This document shows positions 55,797-64,000 of a stretch of 64,000 nucleotides of DNA, piece by piece. Positions within the stretch are counted from its first letter, which is position 1. Each line of letters starts with the position of its first letter. The stretch comes from Nocardia paucivorans NBRC 100373 (lineage in GTDB: Bacteria > Actinomycetota > Actinomycetes > Mycobacteriales > Mycobacteriaceae). Location of the stretch: contig NZ_BAGE01000041.1 in assembly GCF_000308675.1 (NCBI RefSeq), positions 124,001-188,000 of the forward strand. The letters run 5' to 3'. The notes under the pieces are model-generated. The model was not told the DNA's origin and ran no database searches. It worked only from the letters and a program-made list of their open reading frames with translations. The translations under genes were made by a program, and so were the position numbers.

Positions 55797-55814
55797 GACC
55801 GGCCGTGGCCGGTC
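55797..55814. terminator. Hairpin between metH and the kinase gene
   Basis: GACCGGCC and GGCCGGTC are perfect arms two bases apart, 55 bp past the metH stop. It would end the metH transcript before the kinase gene; the loop is very short, so pairing in RNA would open two further base pairs. Confidence 0.5.
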
Positions 55815-55868
55815 GCCGGGACTGCGCGGCGGATGCGAATACCGTTTCCGTTGTGCGGTGTGCTGCCG

Positions 55869-58800
55869 CTATGCGTTGAAGTACTTGGCCTCCGGATGTA
55901 GCAACACGAATGCATCGGTGGACTGCTCGGGATGCAACTGTAGTTCCTCCGACAGCGTCACCCCGATTCGCTCGGCCTCGAGCAGATCGACCAGTTTGGC
56001 CCGGTCCTCCAGATCCGGGCAGGCGCCGTATCCGAACGAATAACGTGCACCGCGATAGCCGAGTTTGAAGTAGTCCGTGACATCGTCGGGATCGGATTCG
56101 GCGATGGAACGCCCCTCCAGCAGCAACTCCTCGCGGATCCGCCGATGCCAGTACTCGGCCAATGCCTCGGTGAGTTGGACGCCGATACCGTGTACCTCGA
56201 GGTAGTCGCGGTAATTGTTCGCGGCGAACAGCTCATTGGCGAAATCGGCGATCGGTTGGCCCATGGTCACCAACTGGAACGGCAGGACATCCACCTGACC
56301 GGTCCGCGTGGCGTACTCCCGGGAACGCACGAAATCCGCGATGCACAGGAAACGGTCGCGCTGCTGACGTGGGAAGGTGAACCGATACCGCTGCGGCGCA
56401 TCGGGTTTCGGCTCGGTGAGCACGACCACGTCATCGCCTTCGGAGATGGCCGGAAAGTATCCGTACACCACCGCCGCGTGCTGGAGCACGCCTTCGGTGC
56501 TGAGCCGGTCGAGCCAGGCGCGCAACCGCGGACGCCCCTCGGTTTCCACCAATTCCTCGTAGCCGGGACCGTCCCCGCCGCGCTGCCCGCGCAGTCCCCA
56601 CTGCCCGAGGAACAGCGCCCGCTCGTCCAGCAGACCCGCGTACTCGTGCACCGACAGACCCTTCACCAGCCGGGTGCCCCAGAACGGCGGCACCGGAACC
56701 GGTAGCTCCGCGGCCACATCCGAGCGTTCGGGCACCTCGATCGGGGTTTCGGCGGCCCGACGTTCGGCGGCAATCCGCTTGGATCGTTCGTGCCGGGCCT
56801 TGCGTTCGGCGGCCTTCTTCTGTTCGGCGATCGCCTCCGGGCTATCGGGCGCCGGCCCCTCCCCACGTTTACGGGCCATGATCTCGTCCATGAGCCGCAG
56901 CCCCTCGAAGGCGTCCCGCGCATAGTGCACCTCACCCGCGTAGACCTCGGTGAGATCGTTCTCCACATAGGAGCGGGTGAGCGCCGCTCCGCCCAACAGC
57001 ACCGGGAACTGGTCGGCCACGCCCTTGGCGTTGAGCTCCTCCAGATTCTCCTTCATCACCACGGTGGACTTCACCAGCAGCCCGGACATACCGATCACAT
57101 CGGCCTTCTTGTCCAGCGCCGCGTCGAGAATGCTCGTGATGGGCTGTTTGATACCGAGGTTGACCACCTCGTAGCCGTTGTTGGACAGGATGATATCGAC
57201 CAGGTTCTTGCCGATATCGTGCACATCGCCCTTGACGGTGGCCAGCACGATCCGGCCCTTACCGCTGTCGTCGGTGGATTCCATATGCGGTTCCAGATGC
57301 GCCACCGCGGCCTTCATCACCTCGGCCGACTGCAGCACGAACGGCAACTGCATCTGTCCCGAGCCGAACAGTTCACCGACGGTCTTCATCCCCGACAGCA
57401 GGGTTTCGTTGATGATCTGCAGCGGCGGCACCTGCTGCATGGCCTCGTCGAGGTCGGCCTCCATACCATTGCGCTCACCGTCGACGATGCGCCGTTCCAG
57501 ACGTTCGAACAGCGGCAGAGCGGCCAGTTCCTCGGCCCGCGAGGCCTTGGAATCGGCCGTGGACACCCCCTCGAACAGCTCCATCAGCTTCTGCAGGGGA
57601 TCGTAGCCGTCGCGGCGGCGGTCGTAGACCAGATCGAGGGCGACCTCGCGCTGTTCGTCCGGGATCCGACTCATCGGCAGGATCTTGGAGGCGTGCACGA
57701 TGGCGCTGTCCAACCCGGCCTGCACGCATTCGTGCATGAACACCGAGTTCAGCACCTGCCGGGCGGCCGGGTTGAGACCGAAGGAGATATTGGACAGACC
57801 GAGCGTGGTCTGCACCCGCGGATGCCGGCGCTTCAATTCCCGGATGGCCTCGATCGTTTCCAGACCGTCGCGACGCGACTCCTCCTGGCCGGTGCCGAGG
57901 GTGAAGGTGAGCGCATCGATGATGATGTCGCTTTCGGACAGCCCCCAGTTGCCGGTGATATCGGCGATGAGGCGTTCGGCGACGGCGACCTTCTTCTCGG
58001 CGGTGCGGGCCTGACCCTCCTCGTCGATGGTCAGCGCGACCACCGCGGCGCCGTGCTCGACGACCAGGCGCATGGTCTGCTGATATCGCGATTCGGGACC
58101 GTCACCGTCCTCGAAGTTCACCGAGTTGACCGCGCACCGGCCGCCCAGATGTTCCAGACCGGCCCGCAGCACCGCGCTCTCGGTGGAGTCGAGCATGATG
58201 GGCAGGGTGGAGGCGGTGCTCAGCCGACCGGCCAGCGCGGCCATATCCGCGACACCGTCCCGGCCGACGTAGTCGACGCACAGGTCGATCATATGGGCGC
58301 CGTCCCGGACCTGGTCCTTGGCGATATCCAGGCATTTCTGCCAGTCCTCGGCCAGCATGGCCTCCCGGAACGCCTTCGACCCGTTGGCGTTGGTCCGCTC
58401 CCCGATCATCAGCACGCTGGCGTCCTGCTCGAACGGGACCGCCGTATAGGTGCTGGACACGCTCGGCTCGGGCTCCGGGTCGCGGCGCTGCCCGATCGGC
58501 GGCAGGGCGGCCTCGACCTCCCGCACGGCCTCGGTGACCTGCCGGATGTGTTCGGGGGTGGTCCCACAGCAGCCGCCTACCAGCGCCAACCCGAATTCGG
58601 AGACGAACCCGCGCAGCGCGGTGGCCAGCTCCTCCGGGGTCAGCGGGTACTCGGCACCGCGCGAGCCGAGCACCGGCAGGCCGGCGTTCGGCATCACCGA
58701 GACCGGGACACGGGCATGACGGGACAGGTAGCGCAGATGCTCGCTCATCTCGTCCGGACCGGTGGCGCAGTTGAGTCCGATGACATCGATACCGAGCGGT

Positions 58801-59465
58801 TCGAGCGCGGTCAGCGCCGCGCCGATCTCGCTGCCGACCAGCATGGTGCCGGTGGTCTCGACGGTGACGTGGGTGATGATCGGAATACGCCGACCCAGCC
58901 GCCGCATGGCCTCCTTGGTGCCGTTGATCGCGGCCTTCACCTGTAGCAGGTCCTGACAGGTCTCGATGAGAACGGCGTCGGCGCCGCCCTCGAGCATGCC
59001 CAGCGCCGCCTCGGTGTAGGCGTCACGCAGAGTGGCGTAGGGAGCGTGCCCCAGCGTGGGCAGTTTCGTACCCGGGCCCATCGAACCGAGCACGTACTTC
59101 GGGGTTCCGTCGGGTCCGGGACCCATATCGTCGGCCACCTCACGGGCCAGCCGGGTACCCTTCTCGGCCAGCTCCCGAATGCGGTGGGCGATATCGTAGT
59201 CACCCAGATTGGGGAGATTGCAGCCGAAGGTGTTCGTCTCCACGGCATCGGCGCCCGCCGCGAAATAGGCGCGGTGGATCTCGCGCAGCACGTCGGGCCG
59301 GGTGTCGTTGAGGATCTCGTTGCACCCCTCCAGGCCGCGGAAGTCGTCGAGGGACAGATCCGCTGCCTGCAGCATGGTGCCCATCGCGCCGTCGCCGATG
59401 ACGACACGCCGGGAGAGCGTGTCGAGCAGAGTGGTGTCGTACTCGATGGGAAGGGAGGCAGACAT
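55869..59465 (-). CDS. metH: Cobalamin-dependent methionine synthase
   Basis: This 1198-residue enzyme transfers a methyl group from methyltetrahydrofolate to homocysteine via cobalamin. Domains in order are the homocysteine-binding barrel (VIGDGAMGTMLQA; zinc cysteines in GLNCATGPDE and VGGCCGTTPEH), the folate barrel (LMIGERTNANGSKAF), the cobalamin cap and Rossmann domain with KGDVHDIGKNLVDIIL carrying the axial histidine, and the C-terminal activation domain (RFLCIADFV, YSFGYGACPDLEDR). ATG 59465 is used. Its need for B12 links it to the cob genes in this window. Confidence 0.96.
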   Translation of the reverse strand: MSASLPIEYDTTLLDTLSRRVVIGDGAMGTMLQAADLSLDDFRGLEGCNEILNDTRPDVLREIHRAYFAAGADAVETNTFGCNLPNLGDYDIAHRIRELAEKGTRLAREVADDMGPGPDGTPKYVLGSMGPGTKLPTLGHAPYATLRDAYTEAALGMLEGGADAVLIETCQDLLQVKAAINGTKEAMRRLGRRIPIITHVTVETTGTMLVGSEIGAALTALEPLGIDVIGLNCATGPDEMSEHLRYLSRHARVPVSVMPNAGLPVLGSRGAEYPLTPEELATALRGFVSEFGLALVGGCCGTTPEHIRQVTEAVREVEAALPPIGQRRDPEPEPSVSSTYTAVPFEQDASVLMIGERTNANGSKAFREAMLAEDWQKCLDIAKDQVRDGAHMIDLCVDYVGRDGVADMAALAGRLSTASTLPIMLDSTESAVLRAGLEHLGGRCAVNSVNFEDGDGPESRYQQTMRLVVEHGAAVVALTIDEEGQARTAEKKVAVAERLIADITGNWGLSESDIIIDALTFTLGTGQEESRRDGLETIEAIRELKRRHPRVQTTLGLSNISFGLNPAARQVLNSVFMHECVQAGLDSAIVHASKILPMSRIPDEQREVALDLVYDRRRDGYDPLQKLMELFEGVSTADSKASRAEELAALPLFERLERRIVDGERNGMEADLDEAMQQVPPLQIINETLLSGMKTVGELFGSGQMQLPFVLQSAEVMKAAVAHLEPHMESTDDSGKGRIVLATVKGDVHDIGKNLVDIILSNNGYEVVNLGIKQPITSILDAALDKKADVIGMSGLLVKSTVVMKENLEELNAKGVADQFPVLLGGAALTRSYVENDLTEVYAGEVHYARDAFEGLRLMDEIMARKRGEGPAPDSPEAIAEQKKAAERKARHERSKRIAAERRAAETPIEVPERSDVAAELPVPVPPFWGTRLVKGLSVHEYAGLLDERALFLGQWGLRGQRGGDGPGYEELVETEGRPRLRAWLDRLSTEGVLQHAAVVYGYFPAISEGDDVVVLTEPKPDAPQRYRFTFPRQQRDRFLCIADFVRSREYATRTGQVDVLPFQLVTMGQPIADFANELFAANNYRDYLEVHGIGVQLTEALAEYWHRRIREELLLEGRSIAESDPDDVTDYFKLGYRGARYSFGYGACPDLEDRAKLVDLLEAERIGVTLSEELQLHPEQSTDAFVLLHPEAKYFNA

Positions 59466-59639
59466 GAATTCCAGGGTAGTGCGTGATACCGCCGCTCCGG
59501 CCCCCTACGTCGCTTCCCTCGACGCCTGTGACGTATCCGGGTGACGGAACTCACGACGGTCACGTGTTCTGCCCGCTGAGCCGGCCCGGACGGGATAAAC
59601 CCGACGCCCCCTCGCCGCGGACGCCGTAGGCTGGCAGGG

Positions 59640-60530
59640 ATGGATGCCAGTGAACTGCCGGTAGACGGGCCCGATCTTCCCTCGCTGCGGGACCCGGTGC
59701 TGGTTGCTGCCTTCGAGGGGTGGAACGACGCGGGTGATGCCGCCAGCGGGGCGGTGGAGCATCTGGAGTTGATCTGGGACGCTCGCCCGTTGGCCGAACT
59801 CGACTCCGAGGACTACTACGACTACCAGGTCAATCGTCCCATGGTGCGCCAGGTGGACGGGGTCACCCGGGAGATCGTGTGGCCGGCGACGGTGTTGTCG
59901 GTGTGCTCTCCGCCGGGTAGCGACCGCGATGTGGTGCTGTTGCGCGGGATCGAACCGAATATGCGCTGGCGGCGATTCTGCGCGGATCTGCTGGAGTTCG
60001 TCGAGCGGTTGGGGGTGCAGACCGTCGTCATACTCGGCGCCCTACTGGCCGACACCCCGCACACCCGACCGGTGCCGGTGACCGGTTCCGCCTACAGCAA
60101 GGAGGCGGCGCAGCGGTTCAACCTGGAGCAGACCCGGTACGAGGGCCCCACCGGGATCACCGGGGTGCTGCAGGATCAGTGTGTCAAGGCGGGCATCCCG
60201 GCGATCTCGTTCTGGGCCGCCGTCCCCCACTATGTCTCCCAGCCGCCGAATCCGAAGGCGACCATCGCCCTACTGCACCGGGTCGAGGACGTCCTCGATA
60301 TCGAGGTCCCACTGCGGGATCTGCCCCGACAGGCCGAGGAATGGGAGGCCACGGTCAACGAGATGACCGTCGCCGACGAGGAGATCAGCGAGTATGTGCG
60401 CTCGCTGGAAGAACGCGGCGACGCCGCCACCGATCTCAACGAGACAATGGCCGAGATCGATGGCGACGCCATAGCCGCCGAGTTCGAAAAATATCTCCGT
60501 AGACGTGGACCCGGCGGTTTCGGGCGCTGA
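59640..60530 (+). CDS. PAC2 family protein
   Basis: This 296-residue protein of the PAC2 (proteasome assembly chaperone-like) family is like Rv2125 of M. tuberculosis. Features are LRDPVLVAAFEGWNDAGDAASG, ELDSEDYYDYQVNRPMVR, VLLRGIEPNMRWRRF, VVILGALLADTPHTRPVPVTG and YEGPTGITGVLQ. Actinobacterial members form trimers; a chaperone role for the proteasome has been suggested but is not shown. Start is ATG 59640. It is divergent from metH across 174 bp, as in mycobacteria. Confidence 0.92.
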   Translation: MDASELPVDGPDLPSLRDPVLVAAFEGWNDAGDAASGAVEHLELIWDARPLAELDSEDYYDYQVNRPMVRQVDGVTREIVWPATVLSVCSPPGSDRDVVLLRGIEPNMRWRRFCADLLEFVERLGVQTVVILGALLADTPHTRPVPVTGSAYSKEAAQRFNLEQTRYEGPTGITGVLQDQCVKAGIPAISFWAAVPHYVSQPPNPKATIALLHRVEDVLDIEVPLRDLPRQAEEWEATVNEMTVADEEISEYVRSLEERGDAATDLNETMAEIDGDAIAAEFEKYLRRRGPGGFGR

Positions 60531-60596
60531 GCCGGCTTCCCCTTCGGCACCGGCGCCCATCCGTACCGCCGCGCAAGCTCGTCCGCGGCGCCTCGG

Positions 60597-60902
60597 TCAG
60601 CTGTTCACGGTCCATACCCGAGCTGCGGCATCGGTGGCCAGTTTCGCGATCAACAGCTCTCGCGGAATGGTCTGACCGGCAAGGTGGTCCAGCGACGGCA
60701 CCACGACATGGTGTGCGTCCGCCCGCCGGAGTTCGCGGGTGAGTTCGGCGAACGCCGTCCCGTCGCCCCCGGACGATTCGTGGAATGTCGCGGCGAAACA
60801 CAATCCTTCGGCATCGGCCAGGCCGCGTAGCGCGGCCTCCATGTCCTCGCCCTCGTCCTCGGCCAGATCATCGCGTAAATACCCGTAGATCAACGCTTCC
60901 AC
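60597..60902 (-). CDS. Recombinase-fold protein without DNA-binding domain
   Basis: This 101-residue protein resembles the catalytic-domain fold of serine recombinases: LIYGYLRDDLAEDEG, CFAATFHESSGGDGTAFAEL, and ADAHHVVVPSLDHLAG. The catalytic serine motif is not at its usual place (GYLRDDL instead of YxRVS), and the recombinase DNA-binding tail is absent. Such proteins are found singly in Streptomyces and Nocardia next to XRE regulators, as here. GTG 60902 is chosen because AGGAGG lies 5 nt upstream. Function unknown; a regulatory or structural partner role is possible. Confidence 0.6.
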   Translation of the reverse strand: MEALIYGYLRDDLAEDEGEDMEAALRGLADAEGLCFAATFHESSGGDGTAFAELTRELRRADAHHVVVPSLDHLAGQTIPRELLIAKLATDAAARVWTVNS

Positions 60903-61053
60903 CCGAACCTCCTGAATCTTCCCCGCGAGACCGCGGGGGACCATTACTGCTCCGGGATCAAGAAACCCGCGTTCGCGGGGATGTTGCCTGGACCGACCGG
61001 CGGGCCGATCCGGTTCGATCATGACGGGTCGCCCTCCCGGAGAGTAGATGTCA

Positions 61054-61079
61054 AATAGGGGACATCCCCGTGCCCTATT
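61054..61079. promoter_or_regulatory. Nested inverted repeat between recombinase-like and XRE genes
   Basis: AATAGGG (61054-61060) and CCCTATT (61073-61079) are perfect 7-bp arms 12 bp apart. Inside, GGGG and CCCC flank ACAT (61058-61069). This double symmetry lies about 40 bp upstream of the XRE start and suits an operator for it. Confidence 0.6.
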
Positions 61080-61117
61080 CGGCCCATGGGGAGTTAGCTG
61101 GTGCGATACTGGGCCGC

Positions 61118-62350
61118 GTGCCTACTTCTGATGATCGGCCCCTCTGGGCTGTCCGCATGCGTTCCGAACGCGACGCTCGGGGGTGGTCACAAGCCGATGC
61201 CGTACGGGCCATGCGGGCCAAGTCGTCACACAATCTGCCCACCGACAGCACGCTGTTGCGCAACTGGCGCCGCTGGGAATCCGGCGAGTCCCGTCCGGAC
61301 GATTTCTACGCTCCCCTCATCGCCGCCGCATTCGACACCGTGACGGCGACATTCTTTCCCAAGGCCAGACCCAACCGCGACGACGAGCTCCTGACGGCTA
61401 CCGGGATGGACACGCTCGAATTCATGGGCCGACTCCGCATATCGGACGTCTCGCCCGCCACCTTGGATGCCATCCGCTTCACCACCCAACGGCTGTGCTG
61501 CGAATACTCCACCGCGGACCCGCACGAACTACATCGCGAGGCCGCCGGCTGGCTGCGGCGGATCGCCGCCCTCCTGGACGGCCGGATCACCCTGGCCCAG
61601 CACCGAGAGATCTTGACCCTGGCCGGATGGATGGCGCTGTTGATCGGCTGCCTCGACTACGACATGGGTCGTCGCACCAATGCCGAGGCGACGCGCCGGG
61701 CCGCGATGTCGTTGGGGCAGGAGGCCGAGGACTCCGAAATCATCGGTTGGAGCGCGGAACTGGCCGCATGGTTCGCACTCACCCAGGGCAATCACCGGGG
61801 CGCGCTCCAGGCGGCGGAGGCGGTGCCCACGGCCTGCGCCCACACGGGTGTCGGGGTGCAGTTGGCGGCGCAACGCGCCAAGGCCTGGGCACGTCTGGGC
61901 GATCGCGGCGAGGTGGATGCCGCATTGGCCGAGGGCCGAGAAATCCTGGAGCGGCTCGGCCATCCTTCCGATATCAACAACCATTTCGTCATCGACCCGC
62001 AGAAATTCGATTTCTACGCCATGGACTGCTGCCGGGTGGCCGGCGACGACGCTCGGGCCGAAGACTACGCCCGGACGGTCCTCGCCGAGGCACTCGGCCC
62101 CGACGGCACGGTTCGCAATCCGATGCGGGTGGCGGAGGCGCGACTCACCCTGGCCTCGATCGCGGTGCGTCGCCGGGATCTGGAACTGGCGGTCGAGGAG
62201 GGCACTCGCGCCTTCGCCGGCCGGCGCCGCTCACTGCCCTCGCTGCTGTGGATCGCGGGCGAGGTTGCGCAGGAGATGACCGCACGATATCCGGGAGATC
62301 CGCGCACCCGGGCGTATCTGGACGAGTTGCGGGGCCTGGCGGCCGAATGA
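61118..62350 (+). CDS. XRE family regulator with long C-terminal helical domain
   Basis: This 410-residue protein has an N-terminal helix-turn-helix (AVRMRSERDARGWSQADAVRAM, then LLRNWRRWESGESRPD) and a C-terminal region of helical repeats (LAGWMALLIGCLDYDMGRRT, AAWFALTQGNHRGALQAAE, ARLTLASIAVRRRDLELAVE) like the TPR domains of actinobacterial regulators. Start is GTG 61118; GATACT about 7 bp upstream suggests a leaderless transcript. The nested inverted repeat before the gene is its probable operator. It is divergent from the recombinase-like gene. Regulated genes unknown. Confidence 0.82.
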   Translation: MPTSDDRPLWAVRMRSERDARGWSQADAVRAMRAKSSHNLPTDSTLLRNWRRWESGESRPDDFYAPLIAAAFDTVTATFFPKARPNRDDELLTATGMDTLEFMGRLRISDVSPATLDAIRFTTQRLCCEYSTADPHELHREAAGWLRRIAALLDGRITLAQHREILTLAGWMALLIGCLDYDMGRRTNAEATRRAAMSLGQEAEDSEIIGWSAELAAWFALTQGNHRGALQAAEAVPTACAHTGVGVQLAAQRAKAWARLGDRGEVDAALAEGREILERLGHPSDINNHFVIDPQKFDFYAMDCCRVAGDDARAEDYARTVLAEALGPDGTVRNPMRVAEARLTLASIAVRRRDLELAVEEGTRAFAGRRRSLPSLLWIAGEVAQEMTARYPGDPRTRAYLDELRGLAAE

Positions 62351-62356
62351 GGCCGC

Positions 62357-62923
62357 TCAGCGCATACTCGCGTCGGGGATCCGGGGTGGGCACGGGGTGC
62401 CGGGAATGGTGACGAGCTCGAAATGCCACCACTCGTTGTCGAATGTTCGGCACAGTCCCCACCGATTGCCGTGGGTTTCCAGCCATTGCGCGCCGGCGAT
62501 CGGGGCCACATCGATGGCGCGCCCGGTGACATGGGTGGATTCCTCCGGGGGTAGCACCCATCGGCGGGCCTCCTCGGGGCTGCCGTAGGTGCGTAGCCCT
62601 TCCTCCCACATCCGCTGCTGTTCTTCTCGGCTGCGGTGGCCGGAGTTGATCCACAGCGGCACCCCTCGCGCGTGCGCCTCCTCCTCGGCCATGGTGTAGG
62701 CGACCGCGAGGAGAGGGTCGAGTCCTTCGGTACCGGCGGCGGCGACGGCGTATCCGGGTACCGGCACCCCCGAACCGTGAACCGTGCGCACCTGGGGAGC
62801 CGGGTCGATCGCGGGCGCGGCGTGCGTCACCGGCGCGCTCACCGGCAGGACGGCGGCCAGCGCCGCAGCGAGCAAGGTGATCATCGGCGACCGGATCGGC
62901 AGGGCGCGCACGGGGGTCGTCAT
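62357..62923 (-). CDS. Secreted M15 D,D-carboxypeptidase-like protein
   Basis: This 188-residue metallopeptidase of the VanY/M15B type has a signal peptide (hydrophobic segment PMITLLAAALAAVLPVSA, cleavage near THAAP). Zinc ligands and active-site residues are seen in INSGHRSREEQQRMWEEG, STHVTGRAIDVAPIAG (His and Asp) and NEWWHFEL (His). It would cleave D-Ala-D-Ala ends of cell-wall peptides outside the membrane. TAGGAT just upstream of ATG 62923 suggests a leaderless start; ATG 62932 is an in-frame alternative. It converges with the XRE gene across 6 bp. Confidence 0.9.
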   Translation of the reverse strand: MTTPVRALPIRSPMITLLAAALAAVLPVSAPVTHAAPAIDPAPQVRTVHGSGVPVPGYAVAAAGTEGLDPLLAVAYTMAEEEAHARGVPLWINSGHRSREEQQRMWEEGLRTYGSPEEARRWVLPPEESTHVTGRAIDVAPIAGAQWLETHGNRWGLCRTFDNEWWHFELVTIPGTPCPPRIPDASMR

Positions 62924-63312
62924 GATGATCATCCTATCGGCCGGCACCTGCTGCGCAGGCCACGTGAAGGACACGACACCGTATTGTGAAAATTAACATT
63001 TCCATATAGGCGCACGCTCGTCACAGCGGTGATCAGCGCTGCCACAAAGGCTTTCGAAGACGGACGGAGTTGTCGCCACGGGCGACCCCGGTGGTCACTC
63101 GCGCGCTCCCGCTAGGACTCGTGTCTTCCGGAGAGCACGATCGCACCGAACAAACGCGGCCCTACGCCTGTGCCTCGTTTCGATCCGCGAGACCGGACCC
63201 GAATTCCTCATCCCCCTTTTACGTTATACCTGATCCGCTGCCCTCATGAGGCTGCGATTTATCGCCCATAATCGCCCACTGACGCGGAAACATACAGGTC
63301 AGGAGCGGTGGA
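62924..63312. other. Divergent intergenic region before the rph-like gene
   Basis: This gap of about 390 bp lies between the M15 peptidase and the rph-like gene. It begins with an unusually AT-rich patch (62983-63012) with TTGTGA and CATATA hexamers. Later come TTATAC (63224-63229), a CATAAT hexamer (63267-63272) and a direct repeat of ATCGCCCA. I could not recognise a rifamycin-associated element, but the region should contain the rph promoter. Confidence 0.5.
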
Positions 63313-64000
63313 ATGGCGTACGTTCTGAATTTCGACGAGATCGACCGGACCCGGGTCCCGGAGGTCGGCGGCAAGGGCGCGAACCTCGGCGAGCTGTCCC
63401 GGATCGACGGGATCCGGGTGCCGGACGGGTTCTGTGTGACGACAGCGGCCTTTCGGCGGATCGTGGCCGAGGTGCCGTCGATCGATGAACGACTCGACCG
63501 ACTGTCCCGCCTCGAACCGGACGACCACGAGTTGATCCGGACGCTGAGCTCGCAGATCCGGCAGGCGATAGCGGAAGTCACCGTTCCCGACGATATGGCG
63601 GGCGATATCCTCGGCTCGCTCACCCGTTTCGGCGCCCATGAGGCCTACGCCGTGCGATCCAGTGCGACGGCCGAGGATCTGCCGACCGCCTCCTTCGCCG
63701 GGCAGCAGGACACCTATGTGAACATCGCCGGACCGGAGGCGATTCTCCGACACATCGGCCGATGCTGGGCCTCGCTGTTCACCGACCGGGCCGTCACCTA
63801 CCGGCTGCGCAACGGCTTCGACCACCGCAAGGTCGATATGGCGGTGGTGGTGCAGCGGATGGTGTTTCCGCAGGCATCCGGGATCCTGTTCACCGCCGAC
63901 CCGGTCACCTCCGACCGGAGGATCGTGTCCGTGGACGCCGGATTCGGTCTCGGCGAAGCCCTGGTTTCCGGTCTGGTGAACCCGGATGTGTACAAGGTGC
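63313..64000 (+). CDS. rph: Rifampin phosphotransferase-like protein, N-terminal part
   Basis: The first 229 residues of a dikinase continue beyond the right edge. The ATP-grasp N-domain matches rifampin phosphotransferase better than PEP synthase, from memory: YVLNFDEIDRTRVPEVGGKGANLGELS, VPDGFCVTTAAFR, YAVRSSATAEDLPTASFAGQQDTYVN, CWASLFTDRAV and VVVQRMVFPQASGILFTADPVTS. RPH inactivates rifampin by phosphorylating it with ATP, using a His-swivelling domain not visible here. AGGAG precedes ATG 63313. PEP synthase remains possible until the C-terminus is seen. Confidence 0.82.
   Translation, partial: MAYVLNFDEIDRTRVPEVGGKGANLGELSRIDGIRVPDGFCVTTAAFRRIVAEVPSIDERLDRLSRLEPDDHELIRTLSSQIRQAIAEVTVPDDMAGDILGSLTRFGAHEAYAVRSSATAEDLPTASFAGQQDTYVNIAGPEAILRHIGRCWASLFTDRAVTYRLRNGFDHRKVDMAVVVQRMVFPQASGILFTADPVTSDRRIVSVDAGFGLGEALVSGLVNPDVYKV

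Noticed and set aside
60597..60902. Active serine integrase or resolvase with attachment sites
   Set aside because: The protein lacks the catalytic serine motif and the DNA-binding domain, and no attachment-site duplication or tRNA target is visible nearby.

Overview
The window is high-GC actinobacterial DNA and most resembles Nocardia or a close mycolic-acid relative. The evidence is a complete Pup-proteasome locus, an F420-type oxidoreductase and an F420/biliverdin-reductase-like protein, a DprE2-like reductase, an EspG-type ESX relic, and gene order that follows M. tuberculosis Rv2065-Rv2125 for long stretches. The genus is an inference; the gene order is read from the sequence.

Layout. 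0-11.5 kb is an accessory region. It holds an MpaB-type oxygenase with a DUF6285/phosphotransferase pair, an NDMA-dependent alcohol dehydrogenase, a DinB protein, a Vat-like acetyltransferase, a truncated copper-binding protein, a Ser/Thr kinase, a TetR-hydrolase pair, an archaeal/eukaryotic-type prolyl-tRNA synthetase, a YnfA protein, and an MFS exporter divergent from its ArsR-type regulator. 11.5-16.4 kb is a zone of gene decay, with a frameshifted lipoprotein, a frameshifted espG and a half-deleted MFS gene. Inside it sit a TetR/hydrolase pair with clear operators and a 10-bp phased repeat. 16.5-23.8 kb is a corrin-ring cluster (cobH, cobIJ, cobK, cobL) with the conserved SDR and Rv2074-like neighbours; cobG and cobM are not where they would be expected.

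23.8-48.9 kb is the conserved core. It contains a prolidase-type peptidase, a 5'-3' exonuclease, a DUF4333 protein, helY, tatC, tatA, pafC, pafB, pafA, prcA, prcB, pup, dop, a few variable genes, mpa, an lppK-like lipoprotein, trmI, a RecB-like nuclease, hisG and hisE. The Pup system is complete: Pup is deamidated by Dop, ligated by PafA, unfolded by Mpa and degraded by PrcA/PrcB. PafBC, DNA-damage-responsive regulators in relatives, and TatA/TatC lie immediately downstream.

49-52.6 kb interrupts this conserved order with a compact operon of a 2-oxoglutarate/Fe(II) oxygenase, a SAM methyltransferase and a carnitine-acyltransferase-family enzyme. It looks like a small undescribed metabolic pathway and is the most interesting candidate in the window. 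It is followed by a HAD hydrolase, a damaged secreted protein gene, a second Ser/Thr kinase, cobalamin-dependent metH (a consumer of the cob pathway) and a PAC2 protein. The right end has a divergent XRE regulator/recombinase-like pair, an M15 peptidase and the start of a rifampin-phosphotransferase-like gene.

Regulation visible in the sequence includes several clear inverted-repeat operators (MFS/ArsR, two TetR genes, XRE pair), an IdeR-like iron box upstream of a metal-chelating lipoprotein gene, and several GC-rich hairpin terminators between converging genes. I see no tRNA, rRNA, CRISPR array, insertion sequence or replication origin.
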